Source of the DNA: an uncultured Clostridia bacterium | GTDB taxonomy: Bacteria > Bacillota > Clostridia > TANB77 > CAG-508 | Assembly (NCBI GenBank): GCA_947626025.1 | Contig: CANQQQ010000015.1 | Location: 1-39,168 of the forward strand | Direction: 5' to 3' | DNA length: 39,168 nucleotides | Shown here: positions 34,001 through 35,473 of the stretch, piece after piece | Position numbering within the stretch: the stretch's first letter is position 1 | How the letters are laid out: every line of letters starts with the position of its first letter | The notes under the pieces: generated by a model | The model's input: the letters and a program-made list of their open reading frames with translations, nothing else | Told to the model about the DNA's origin: nothing | Database searches by the model: none | Position numbers and translations under genes: made by a program

Positions 34001-35438
34001 AATTAAGAAAACAGATACAAAAGCAAAGATTTATGTTAAAGCATCAAGTGATAAGGCAACAGTACAGATACAAGATGAAGACCCAGAAGTGGCAGAAGCT
34101 ACAGCTAATGTAGACACGCCTTTATCTGAGGACGAATTCATAATAACAGTAACTGTTACAGCACAAGATGGTACACAAGCAAAATACAATATCAAATTAA
34201 TAAGAGCATCAAATAATGTAAACATTAGCGAAATAACTGTCAATGGAGAAAATGTAGACTTAGAAACATTTGAGCACATTATTAAGAATGTAAATACATC
34301 AACCTTAAAAGTAACTACAGAAGATCCAAGTGCACAAGTATCAATAGAAGAATCTGCTCCTACAATCAATGTAGCAAATGCCACAGTTAATACAACTGTA
34401 ACAACAGTAGTAACAATTACAGTAACAGCAGAGGATGGAACTACTAAACAATATTCATTAACATTAATTAAGAAGATAACAATAACAGGACAAATAACAA
34501 CAGAAAACTTTATGTACAAACACTTAGTAACAATAACAGTATATCAAACAAATGATACGAGAAAAGAAGATGATCTTGTAAACCCAAGAGAAATAATAAG
34601 CACTGTTCAAACAGATGATAATGGAAATTACGAAGTATTATTAGAAGCTGGATTATACGACATAGTATTCACAAAACCAGGATACTTAAGCCATAGAATT
34701 ACAAATATCGACCTAAGAAACAATTCAGGAGTTGAATTAGACACAATACATATGTTAGCAGGAGATGTAGTAGAAGACGGAGAAATAGAAATAGCAGACT
34801 TAGTAGAACTAAATGCAAACTTAGGAGTAAAGATAACAGAAGACAACAAAGAAGAAATAGGAAAATATGACTTAAATGAAGACGGAACTGTAGACATGAC
34901 AGATAGAAGCATTTTAAAGGGCAACTATGGAAAGAAGGAACAAGTTGAAGCTTGGGTAAACCCAGATGAAGTAGATGCAATTAATCTTGAAATGGATGAA
35001 ATTGGAATATCTAATATAGGTTTACCACTAGCATGTGAATACAGAATATCATCAGACTATGGAGAAAGAGAAAATCCAGTAACAGGAGAAGAAAAACTTC
35101 ATGCAGGAATAGACATAGTAGGAGAGCATCATACAGAGATCCTATCAATAGCAGAAGGTGAAGTAACATACGCAGGAGTACAAAACGGATATGGAAACTG
35201 TATAGAAATCAAGCACGTAATAAATGGAGAAACGATATATAGTTTCTATGCACACTTATCTAGAATAGATGTAAAAGTAGGAGACAAAGTAGAAAAAGGA
35301 CAAGTAATAGGACTAGAAGGAGGAGCAGAAGAAGATCCAAACCATGGAAACTCAACAGGACATCATTTACACTTCGAACTAAGAAGTGCAACAGGTTCAG
35401 GACATAGTATTGATCCAAGAGAGTATATAAGATTTTAA
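1086..35438 (+). CDS. Giant multidomain secreted/surface protein: RCC1 propellers + BIG2 Ig-like domains + cadherin-like repeats + dockerin-like module + M23 peptidase (true start probably ATG 1019 with a 1-nt frameshift)
   Basis: Uninterrupted 11,450-codon ORF. Repeated RCC1 signature (e.g. DGTVWAWGLNNYGQLG), BIG2 signature (SSNxxIATVxxxGxVTAxxxGxxTIxV), cadherin-like units ending VxAEDGTxxxYxLxIxKxS, and C-terminal HAGIDI...YAHLS...HHLHFEL. Confidence 0.95.
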   Translation: MYGVAIITMVLVLTSITNSSVTLEKVQNPQKELESEYQTENEKLGTINNRALNNIAENPAITENSVQIASGNTFGVALKKDGTVWTWGNNNYGQLGNGNMENVNTYEPARVIGVDIDGDGQGDGLLENIKQISVGTSTAYALTNDGKVVGWGLNNNGQIGNNALVNTGIPAYVKKEVEVQDEEGNNVKEYRDLEGIVSIAGGANHALAIANDGTVWAWGLNNYGQLGINVSHTTASNVNGRRIYAVKVQKQITVTENVEGEDGSQTEVTTTELVDLNDIKQVTAGIDFSVALTNNGEVYVWGLGTSGQIGNNASLSVNLPTKPTNLDEVKITQVDAGGYHTLAVDENGQVWAWGINRYGNLGINTSNTSSSNSAYKRQYPVKVLKAAGTELTDIARVSAILDTSYAITNSGEVYGWGLNTSGQIGDYTVANKLIATPVKTDAITTIKGIRQLADGQNTNTNYMINEDGYVYGNGVSTSYQLMSNRTDETFFAVKFDESYLKIKNNQEYLETGKTLDLEVEYYNGFNVDNNKLEIGKLKFRSSNEDIAEVDTSGKVTANKRGIVTIIVEDETTGYTAEAIINVVSKGATAIPMVVSGTTFTAYLKEDGTVWTSGGVTNGEVGNGSSVILNTPAQVRVNTNEYLTDIRKIAVGTQHAIALKKDGTVWAWGLNGDGQLGINSTTLSKYAVQVKDPTGEDYLKDIIDIDAGEDSSSALAKDGKVYAWGDATSNNGLGVNTTTDQKLPVLVHGSCNGIQVQSGLNNIIILKGDGTVWGAGQNNVGQLADNGTVTPRTEIVPAINNSQDGILTGVMRIASGDHHTVALKEDKTAWVWGYNSTYQLGTNTTTNYSHPINLPGVSNQGEMADIYDIATGPGATYVMTKGGNIYAVGLNTTGQLSFDNTTTQKTFIVAKNENGDPLTGVATISKSVGTTFGFAMEDGTVGITGLGTSGQHGNGTLASSNKITKINSANIYAGDQYEIEVNGTAELKIEVKQGFNLNIDSKIETSSDDFEYTSLDEDIVQILEGGIIKGISEGTAGVKIKHKSTQLETTAQVVVGSIKTENISKIVAGDAHTVLLKEDGTVWAWGDNTYGQLGNGTIGGKETEKPERVLGINGEGYLEEVVDIAAGQYFTIALLKNGRVVSWGYNNYGQLGNTNDMSPNPINVIDYNGNILTGVVDIGAARDHSAVVKADGTVWTWGRNDYSQLGDNTTTNSSFAIQVLADAQGNYLTEVKEVSVGGAYVAALKKDGTVWSWGLGTSAQMGDGSKTTRKLPVQATGVSDVKKIVTGHYHTLVLKNDGTVWAWGLNRYGQLGYGSSSATTTNTHYAKTTQTQVINLENVKDIGANFETSYAINSDGTVYAWGLNGTYQVGDNTTSNRATPTPIIRRYTSPLEKDIIKLMDNSANGYTNYMIKKDGSILGNGRANSGQLLDGAPYTTKAYAEDVLPSYLEITEKNVYIKLDATKKLETRVVENLNAFGKAPENGKLNWKSTNETVATVTQDGTITAKGLGSATIIVEEETYGYRAQATIYVTDNNESAITAPMVVQGTSFTVILKADGTVWASGLNASGQLGDGTTTFRADLKQVQTGENEYLKDIVRISAGTSHVLALTREGEVYAWGLNTSGQLGNNTNTSPAKYAQKVLDSTGENNLTNIIDVVAGATHSIALDRDGNVYAWGAGANYKLGNNATSNQYLPVKIKDAYNIVKISAGTEFTVLLRGDGVALGTGLNTNGWLASQSTTTANTPLEMGSTTQKEIYKNIYDIATGGNHTILLKENGKAYAIGLGTSGQLAQNASTTITTIPEALKILNEEEVAEDLENIVSISAGNATTFAITEDGKAYSSGLNTSGQLAQGTNANVNIMKEVLDEGGVNPLKDVVISSKGVSNTINSAFILKDGTVWTAGTGSNGQLGNGEYLNHYNVVKVGKDELKATEDKIYIQLGEKKQSEVKFNAGFNAYAINAEVGDLTYESLNPDVVTVENSGLITTKRVGTTKVKIKDTTHNIEEYIYIQVLQKYSGAVPQVLSGGLYTTALKADGTVWIWGTNDGGPSGDGTGTVSKVIKQPVQVVAPVGSEDEYLVGVKQIAPGYNHTVALLQNGNVVGWGGNDTGECGNNATGNNTIPDYVVDASGERIKDIVKIVSSGDNSLALTKDGEVYAWGEAYYGQLGNGVTSTSGSSSYSKVAIKVKDETGIGTLKDIVDITTTYYSSYALTSDGQVWAWGRNNYGQLGVGDTKDCNIPKKVTGISDVAKIEGSAYTLTALKENGEVWAWGYNGTYQMANGGTALQNVPLQLHYDEEKLISDAIDIGTSSYCTYILNDKQQVYALGLNTYGQLGNGSTVTATYPTLMLGAYGEEITKKVVDISTAGKVVTNNIGGAVVYLTMEDGTVLGAGYNNSAQLTGSITDKNTNYLKEINTSYLEIEGRNITINANSTKELTVKMKENFNLFSEAPDYGNLKWESSDEDIVSVSQDGEITAHKVGTATITVKEDKYGYIAQAIINVTRAGAEYIAQPMVVQGVSNTAILKADGTVWTTGLNTNGKLGDGTTAYTGDPTQVKISETQYLEGIIKIAAGENFMLALSKKGEVYAWGLGTSGQLGQGDTANHSYAVKVKDSTGNGFLSNIVDISAGQAHAISVDKDGNVWSWGLNGSYQLGLNGNTTIQKLPVKMEETYNVISVSGYYSGSLMLTGEGKVLAVGLGTNAQMGDNNLTTYQVPRYVIDKDLTGRLENIAQITTAGYTGIALTKDGSILGWGLNSSGQLAQNHLTPNADTKIPVALKELQEDEQTLKEIKDIKAIGAGINSIYAVAKDGTVYVTGINAQGQLALGNIITPVQTMKKALNEDGEGQLESIDFVTKGSSNTLNGAFILEDGRVLTVGTGLNGQLGNGEFTNTYLPVILGNYSIKAGNRNIKMQVNGTSQIDIEMVQGFNVYNEKQEISTDLLYEALNDDIIEVSNTGLIKAKRIGTTKVRITDKVNDLVTYVQVTVADSMGKTIAKVASGLTFSVALKEDGTVWTWGNGGNGKLGTGNTNNQTEPVQVVSPDGKSYLTGVVDIAVGHDSAAAVLENGTVVEWGQGGSYNLGNGLNSDSTVPVYVKDSAGNNLSNIVKIVKGNDFNLALTADGEVYSWGWNAYGQLGINNSNTTATPTKVKDSTGNGILKGIIDIAVGMRTSYALTEDGSVWAWGYNNEGQLGNGTTNGSNAVPLPKKASIENVAKLISSAYSAMALKEDGTLWNWGWNAYKQLANGGTSQETTPIQPKINADTIVTDEIDVIDIGTSGGTHYILDSKNKIYAAGLNDTGAVGDNTATNREYYVEVKAKYGDELEGKFVAISNSISRADSSTDCAVAYFTREDGSIFGVGKNTSYQLFGKMTAALNSAKEMKTSYMEITDRVAYVKLGGTKTLTTNVVENFNIYAKKPVTGEVTWSSSNAEIATVSPNGTVEALKEGQTTITAVDSKYGYIASSTIYVIRDTENTITMPQVAQGLDFTVVLKADGTVWATGTNNVGQCGIGTSDATIAELTQVKLEDGTPLTNVVKISSGLSHTIALTQDGKVYGWGLNTSGQLGINSKVNSKYAVKMLNNLGTEAVNNIIDISAGREFSTVLTKDGNVYATGSNGYGQLGNATYTTSQILVKMEEVQDIVQIGAGEYYTVMLKGDGTVWTVGQNYYGALGINTTTRGSNAAGQGLNVARQAMNTGAVGALKNIRQISAGGWHITALNKDKEVFAWGYGKDGQIGITALNESNTTPQKVLDPTELITVEENEQAPEKEVIGKVSKIGTSERITFLVTNDDKVYATGENSKYQLSQNNNTDLTTIGQLYSQDGENYIDNILNVPSSNANTDNTALIKRDGSVWVSGTGNYGQVGNSEYLNVENYTRMGTPNLQVEKNIVTLAEGNTEKINVKYNPGFNVYEDLKETEGKIEYKSLGENIATVSEEGLITAISQGRTRIIVEDKTNLISTYVTVEVTRDGNDKIKAKIETGGAAVLLKTDGTVWTFGDNTYGERGVGDTIAHVEETQVLDPNGKDKLENVIDVSAGQYFISAVKDDGRVVTWGYNNYGQLGNGQNTTSNIPVYVKDVNGNELTDVVKVTCGMYYAIALKSDGTVWAWGGNDYGQLGNNTATHSNVAVQVKDTTGKGYLHDICDITTQGYTSVALTYSGDVYSWGYNYHGQIGNGTRNTGSSTSGRRVILPTKSSITNVIKISGGYHHTLALKDDGTVWAWGLNRYGTLGYGNRSESGNSGEYCKASPMQVKINATDILDNVIDIGTAYETSFAKTSDGTIYGWGYNSNGQLGNNSTTSSAYAVTLKTMYGETFEDEVVALSRSCSANTNYFIRDDGTVLGHGATGTTSRLLTERTANVTVVTELRADFLEIEDRASYVKQGQEIKLTTKVRNRLNAFSGIVIGDLEWSSSNTDIATVTQEGKVTANALGEVTITVKDKTNGYQAQAIVYVIQDEEKAVTKPDISQGVDFTVVLKSDGSVWTTGLNTSGQLGDGTTTNRTKPVRVKTSSNQYLSDIVKISAGTDHVMALSKTGEVYTWGLNDVGQLGNGTNTRSVYATKVLGVNGSGILNNVIDISAGHKFGIVLLENGDVYGFGRNAYGELGTLNNANKLVPTKMDGISNAVRVQANSSGSSIQIGNGTVWTTGYNYYGTLGQNATNTGSSASAQGRNYANPVVNTTRNGILKNVVKMVAGLHQTIVLTEDNKALVWGYNYAGALGTGNSTNFTCPTTMKKLEDSSDLQDKVIDIGASGYRTIVKTIDEDGIEHTLITGQNNYGQIGNSETTNVTSLVPVKDENNEKEKEGLDILPDDSRATNNTGYIDKDGDVWTVGLNTYGAIGDDTLYQRKNIVQIGEISLIPEEIVFTMHPGETRQIEVHAEDSFNVYINDIEVGKLEYQSLNQEIAQVDNDGRVTASGVGDTLVRVIDTEKEIQTAVYVKVIKDQEDILYEPMVDGGDNHSVALKGDGTVWTWGYNKYGQLGNNSTVTTEDPVQVLGENAQGFLTDVQMIASGSNHVLALKKDGTVWAWGYNNYGQLGDNTQISRYTPVRVISEDGTGYLENIIYIAAGTNYSVAVNKQGEVYCWGENDYGQLGDGTKVSRYTPVRAKANLTGIIQVACGIRHTVALKTDGSVYTWGDNTYGQLSDNTKVQKSIPVKVLENANTYVSDAIEISATNYSTNILKSDGTIIAVGLGTSGQLGNAQSTTSQLPVSVVNSEGIDKLTEITTIKSGGSTTYALTKSGTIYAWGLGTSGQLGNHELTTYNKPVQVKDKTGEKGIEDILYIGAGTNHGLAVENTGYVEVWGLNDQKQIGDSTRANSTLPIYIESKVIATPNTLTLNIGDKEQVKITLESFNLFKAEEDLTREVTFSSLNDSIASVTADGEITGESLGITMIVATDSVSGKVATINVTVLEKGSIATPKVVSGVNHTVALKSDGTVWTWGLNNHGQLGIGTTTNSYVPVQVTSLKDVVDIAAGTHFSMALKKDGTLWAWGYNDYGQLAQGNTTQSLIPVQVRGVNGIGYLTGVKKISAIRSQWIALLNTTEVVGCGLNSGGALGDNTSTNRSTPVYMVNYNGVGNLTGVRDISVGSCGTAILKEDGTLWGVGHNCSGELGYGNTSTTYRIRQVKDTTGTGVLNNIIQVSMGTGYALALDADGNVYSWGNNKYKQLGINNATTKTLPQKVLGVNAVGELQHIVSINAGYYTSLAVDAEGHAYSWGYNCNGQLGVKNATTYGYPQQVLNSVGNGVLENVMIANSGGYYSTFVEYDGTVWTVGLNSHGELGNDSNISTNLVGCISYPVLEVSEKCIEFDKVGDSQEISVNVNPGFNLLTSTIQGGELTYESLDDKIAIAETGTQGDNEDILVKITAKGSGTTYIKITDKKLGVTTAVKVIVPDREGTTWPKIEGGESHYVALKADGTVWTWGLNNYGQLGTGDKTNRTEPTYIEQSDVIDIAAGAYFTAILKKDGTVWVTGQNNYGQLGQNNTTASTTFIQVKSESGLGYLEDIIAISADNYYMSALTKSGTVYTWGYNGYGQLGDNSTTNRKLPVRVRKVNNIMDMSAGTNHLILLDADGTVWGTGLNSNGQLGLNTTANSTVPVKMLKEASGTQMSDIVKVSAGNAHTLLLAEDGTVYSVGYNNYGQLAHGNLTRTLLPEIVKDTNGETVTNAKDINARANISSILRKDGSVWTAGYNAYGSAANNTTTTNNVFTKVLGEYGEGEFANGILVNNTTHTTVVANSIGSVYTAGYNAYGQLGDRTTNTSKTLVGISHTSLEIKEPIIVLNAIGATKQIEANVKLGFNILYNTLETETYNYKSLNPNIIEVSEQGIVKALKYGNARVQVTNVETQQSAIVIVKVVREGCIANPKVESGVNFTIALKADGTVWAWGYNGYGQLGTGDKTNRLEPTKIDIKDVVDIACGNNHVLLLKQDGTVWATGLNNYGQIGNNTKTNVLTPVQVNDLTNVIGIDAGANHSIALKSDGTVYTWGYNGYGGLGDGTTTARSVPVQAIRIQGIKEISAGNHSSFAVDIDGNVYAWGLNTSGQLGDGLKANVLIPKKLETMPEKVLEIDTGTNYTILVTEGGEVYSFGVNGNGQLGDGTTGNRNTPTKIKTLHNIEDVSAGTSHVIAKTADGKAYAWGLDSSYQMGDEVTTKKLNPVLVKYNATDDEFTNVLDISAGDTHSVIVKDDGTVWTTGKSNYGQVGDNTTVTKTAWVCISDIRIRVPETSITIHKIGGTYQLEPTLGVGFNLLFNDKADGEYTYVSKNESIATVSEEDGIVTGVKRGKTKIGITETNTNQTIYVDVYVLEEDDIAFPQIETTESSTIALKSDGTVWSWGLNDLGQLGLGDKENRVAPTKVEIENIVKIAVSANHVLALTKDGEVYAWGANTYGQLGQNNNNQSSLEPVKVKDPTGTGLLTNIKEISTANNMSMALDNDGNVYTWGLNDAGQLGDGTKASKPLPIKISTLSNITKIEGGNKSSFAISDEGDVYAWGYNSNGQLGDGTNTARTTPVKLAGISRVIDISASSTEQVLALKDDETVWGWGYNTLGALTDVGSAIPKRIAGIEDRMEGIASINAGYYGGLAITNEGKVLAWGSNGYGQLGNGTNTNASVPGYVMESEQNELSTVFIATMGKNYSVFAKENGEVWAVGYNQDGELGNISTVTINMPENISQDYISTDVLELTFNEINETKKINAKYKFGFNLYNYDNSENIKFESQDEKIAIADEEGNITAKGIGKTYIDITSGGLARRIEVNVLEENEVAVMDIQAGLKHTVGIKTDGTLWAFGDNSLGQLGLGEISNAIYSEPQEVTAIPSGVKFTRIAVGNNHTLALDTNGNVYGFGSNSNGQLGTDDSVSIPNVEKISGLENIVKIIAYGNRSMAIDKDGNLYVWGEGYSKTPTKINFYTKVIDATGKLILSEYGTVWDMTDLTQKVPSITNIVEIASGDSHSLAVDASGKVYAWGNNSYGQLGTGDTKADSIPALVKYADEAENILAESVKAGQYNSYILTRTGEIYSFGRNTNGSLGLGVTADDVKTATRVESKNVQRISAGQNYAVYVADDGFVYSWGLNSSGQLGQGDKEERGTPTIIGGTKIISNENLVTLKEKETHKIDVTLENTFNLRKGLIASEGFTFKSIDSNIASVENGIITGQNTGLTTIIVEHEKTDEITNIYVEVLMEEAKSVIDVETGNDFTIALKSDGTVWGWGLNSSGQLAISNNDNYNEPQQIELTPRARQIAVGEAHTVILTEEGKVLCAGLNENGQLGNGTVTNSDTLVEVIDEYGDIIKDIAYVTAKGNTTYLLDYDGNVYAFGEGYNKVAVKLTGLKYIAQISGNYGITKDNKVIDLSTGEMVDGLENIIKISSGTNHTVFLSNTGIAYAIGTNTNGQCGNGTRTNCITPEIIKNSTGLENLTQIKDISAGDSFTIAVLENGEVYTWGSNKDNKLGIELTSDQILPKKVTDAKDGIIVSAGTDHAVYVNSEGRVYNWGSGENGTLGNNVNANSINPVLVGSEEVVVNTNHITMAKGEEQTLTAGLKSFNLIKDLVAGEITFDSSDNKVAKIDPETGLVTGVSEGTTSITVSQDGIDNTSIVQVSIIKKGTEVKPSVNTVNSTQVILKADGTVWTYGENTNGELGIGSVTSQDNLTQVEFEENTKIIETAVGERHVVALDSDGNVWTWGANNNYQLGIDSVTNSTTPIKLDLGEKIVKISAGYNSTFAITQDNRLIAWGLNSNGELGIGNYDQKLLPTKVQSMKNVLDVKAGKSHTVVITTDGSVWTVGNNSYGSLTGTTYRRNTFEKVKDLEDIAYISAGEYHNLALTTNRKLYVWGYNVYGQLGTGGTDTINTPQLITTVNSIKEITAGKTHSSVVTREGKIFSSGVNSLGQFGNGTTGNTVEFVEINELTDIYTAVAGNTYSMVIKNDGTVWAMGDYYHGIQTSKHTTSSSIPVQIGKESFYLKETDIAVNKNSTKQLDINVGSIFNVYEDSNNTSAYKFMSLNDEVATVDDNGVVTGKKVGTTWVKVIDKITFEEEVAIIRVIEEENKVAPKVRGGKNYAVVLKADGSIWTYGYNSNGELGNSSFATTRVPKEINKLKSYKDITAGGSFTLALTNDGKVWSVGDNQYGQLGTGNRTSTQAFTLISSLEDVIKISSGTRHSVALTKYGEVFTWGANESGQLGIGSKDTKDKPTQISIPGANIIDVVAGPTYTALVDSDGTVYIFGIIAGQENNTPVKLTTVTDALKVAGGTELLVLTKQGNVIKVGETENTNIYTNGNAIDIAAKQGNYMILNNNGELYVTGTNLSGELGLNKTGTIATPTKVDGIGTVIAIGSGTNNTYFIEDTGLVYSAGLNTYGSLGNGTTENSNTYTLVGERDFTITPDNVLMSIGETVTFEIQSERYNVLKEDLRTIEDFNWEIGSEEIAIVEEKGQIKGQLDGETTLTVTENDTGEQKEIKVVVEPLDDQRIEELSVNNIEAKITGPKKYEVVIPTDDDEGDLHIKLKYDKDKMKINSDQDWTENIVLDRKIALDDKETTVSITVRNEFNIDFDYTLTIIKQSNNAELEHLLVNSEEAIPISSTEYAIVIEENIQTAQVQAITKSSEAQVSIDNEKADKHESIKILDMNGILIRTVPIKVTAESGKEIDYVLTIYKKSALTELEMVKVNDELAVQNEYNPLEYSIMVERDLTEVDVYAKALIETTKVDINNMGEETQESTRRITLTGEDTIVKIKAIQSGEEKEYTLTISKKPDTVGLAFVYVNGEKVPKIDENTYETYIAANAEQAQVLAIATVETSHVQIAGNPSEVGRSTVTVTTSELENTYTITVTDSEDPEKTATYTLIIKKPSRDNTLKEIVISNEEMSVVATKITGTNKYTAKINEKYTNMTVTARANYELAQVAIETNSYNLKEDSLDIEFNGENYTLNISVKSENGEIAQYELVLERISSDTDLQQVTVDGNEATLSETLPNTYEVTLTRKIETVDVNVITENELAQVAINNILYQLHEIEKQIDMSEKEVTVKINVKAEDGTLKTWNLIIHSLSDNTKLTEIYVQDIKATAVPYSNTYRVRVPSNLTEYSVRAVAEDIKAKVSIAENAPEIGTSTQTVNKDTDNDITTVNINVTAQDEDAKENYTLEIVPMSSNADLSYVKVDGAIIDRAEDGEYHVKVVNSTTEVTIEAMTADKLATVGIGENGISNIVTKVEELTGETTVFDIIVIAEDGNTITYKLNVEKMSANTKLLELYVNEDLITTIEDGKYIAKIGNNTEAVVRAITADKNALVSIDKNEDKLNINTETINITEEERTIEITVTAEDGTMETHYLIIRRNSSDNTLLSITAEGIDDDKIVQTGETTYQMIVPNDLTTLNLTAITTSEVAKVKIEENQYEVNSTTKEISIPDDVNTVKITVKAENDEEKVYTLTIIKKYILTLEKITVDGELAIEENGEYIAWIDPTETQANVVITATSDQVDIETEELGSNVGELSGIIQIPENEKSLKIVVSSPVEDEEVEYTLKIMKKSTSTDLEYVQVDGNVGTLTENGESYDYIVKVPIKEETYKMEVKTENPYAQVSIEDNPFANEIDNYDLDLSGVTYKEVKVTVKSQNGGTRQYTVRVEKVSDDATIKTVKVGDNVIQEDNGIFRAFVKEATTEFPLYIETTHSGAKFKLDDEDTEYTHITTKTITMENDQETIEVKVTAEDGTTKNYTIIIAKESSDTGIQSVTVDETSAVEIEDYIYYATSAPGAEEVEITVISANQYALVQINNTEGSIGQQTITYKLSSEEKIIEVPIVITAQNGTDKQAYTLRIERVSNDTEIDKITVNGEQVIEYDEENKIYTIIIDDDVDEATVHVETRDTEASVKVDAGDLSKHIAEELVNTADRENKITITVMAEDGTIETRDLIIKKLSRDATIIKLYVNNEEIEADEEGKYTAEVLESIKTSTVRIITTDPNTTIEINGNPSETRGEAIQEVDTSTGKQIILSIKVIAEDEKFYTETTLTINIISDNKDLEYVKVGTTDITDTFNAETNTYSTFIPATSETATLNLKAVSESARIKIESETSTDNTLSYEVDTTDDITEVYVDVVGQDGSVRQYKVVLQKISTDNTLKELLKDGIHVDEDEDENYTINVSEDTEQIVLKAIANSEYATVQIGTNDPEPVQTEQTVQLDNGKTTIVNIIVTAQDKSTKTYKVTIERISANTELEYVKVGEDKIEDYNEISKTYQAFIPTDSKNATLEIKAKSPYASLESGDTTGQQIITVTVPTDTEETLVSVTVTAENDTVEIYYIKLIKISTDNSLEAIYVDGKLVDPVLVKENEEDEEGELVYIAEVLESKLDALVKAVAKNEYASVQINNNVAEIKESEKTIIIGKEREVEVKITITAQNGEKSEKTLIIRKITDNTNIQKVFVNDIECNNYDEDTKTYTAYIDEEINLSKVLVKASSDYATVIIGETNGIGSAELENLDTSQETTRVEVTIKAETGEVEKYYIDIVKKSSDASLLLVKVNSVVVGEPYEVKIKKTDTKAKIYVKASSDKATVQIQDEDPEVAEATANVDTPLSEDEFIITVTVTAQDGTQAKYNIKLIRASNNVNISEITVNGENVDLETFEHIIKNVNTSTLKVTTEDPSAQVSIEESAPTINVANATVNTTVTTVVTITVTAEDGTTKQYSLTLIKKITITGQITTENFMYKHLVTITVYQTNDTRKEDDLVNPREIISTVQTDDNGNYEVLLEAGLYDIVFTKPGYLSHRITNIDLRNNSGVELDTIHMLAGDVVEDGEIEIADLVELNANLGVKITEDNKEEIGKYDLNEDGTVDMTDRSILKGNYGKKEQVEAWVNPDEVDAINLEMDEIGISNIGLPLACEYRISSDYGERENPVTGEEKLHAGIDIVGEHHTEILSIAEGEVTYAGVQNGYGNCIEIKHVINGETIYSFYAHLSRIDVKVGDKVEKGQVIGLEGGAEEDPNHGNSTGHHLHFELRSATGSGHSIDPREYIRF
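1275..27600 (+). repeat. 19 RCC1-type beta-propellers (about 7 blades each, about 130 blades in total) separated by BIG2 Ig-like domains
   Basis: Blades recur as xIxAGxxHxxALKxDGTVWxWGxNxxGQLGxG. Propellers hand-checked (the first three and the one at ~15.9-17.0 kb) each give 7 blades. Super-period about 1.25-1.49 kb. Confidence 0.88.
2578..27879 (+). repeat. 19 BIG2-like Ig domains interspersed between propellers
   Basis: Approximate nt starts: 2578, 3985, 5420, 6860, 8320, 9765, 11210, 12695, 14155, 15610, 17020, 18420, 19840, 21180, 22540, 23790, 25040, 26360, 27610. Each has FNxxxx...(F/Y/W)xS(S/L)xxxIAxVxxxGxIxAxxxGxTxIxVxD. Confidence 0.8.
27880..34479 (+). repeat. About 23 tandem cadherin-like beta-sandwich (PF12733-type) domains
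   Basis: Units of about 90-100 aa, e.g. SDTDLQQVTVDGNEA...TYEVTL...VDVNVITENELAQVAIN...VTVKINVKAEDGTLKTWNLIIHSLS. Counted by eye from the recurrent DxxLxxVxVxG start and the YxLxIxKxS end. Confidence 0.8.
34480..34757 (+). other. Carboxypeptidase regulatory-like / Cna_B-like beta-sandwich domain within the giant protein
   Basis: TITGQITTENF...VTITVYQTNDTR...TVQTDDNGNYEVLLEAGLYDIVFTKPGYLSHRITNIDL: the DxxGxYxxxLxxGxYDIxFxKPGY pattern. Confidence 0.65.
34758..34938 (+). other. Dockerin type I-like module (two Ca-binding loops)
   Basis: AGDVVEDGEIEIADLVELNANLG ... YDLNEDGTVDMTDRSILKGNYGK. The second loop fits D-x-N-x-D-G-x-x-D-x-x-D exactly; the first loop is less canonical. Confidence 0.7.
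35022..35435 (+). other. M23/LytM (DD-endopeptidase-type) C-terminal domain
   Basis: ISSDYGERENPVTGEEKLHAGIDIVG...YAHLSRIDVKVGDKVEKGQVIGLEGG...STGHHLHFELR: HxxxD, YxHL and HxH motifs all present. Confidence 0.9.
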
Positions 35439-35440
35439 AC

Positions 35441-35461
35441 TAGGGGCACATTGTGCCCCTA
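35441..35461 (+). terminator. GC-rich hairpin just after the giant gene stop (possible terminator, no T run)
   Basis: TAGGGGCACA-T-TGTGCCCCTA, 3 nt after the TAA at 35436-35438, followed by AAAATATTTC rather than a T tract. Confidence 0.5.
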
Positions 35462-35473
35462 AAATATTTCATG

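Noticed and set aside
1318-34980. Dozens of - strand ORFs (60-162 aa) antisense to the giant gene, e.g. 27548..28009 and 34031..34519
   Set aside because: They mirror the repetitive coding strand, are rich in Leu/Ser/Val low-complexity sequence and show no domain signature; products of biased codon usage and repeats.
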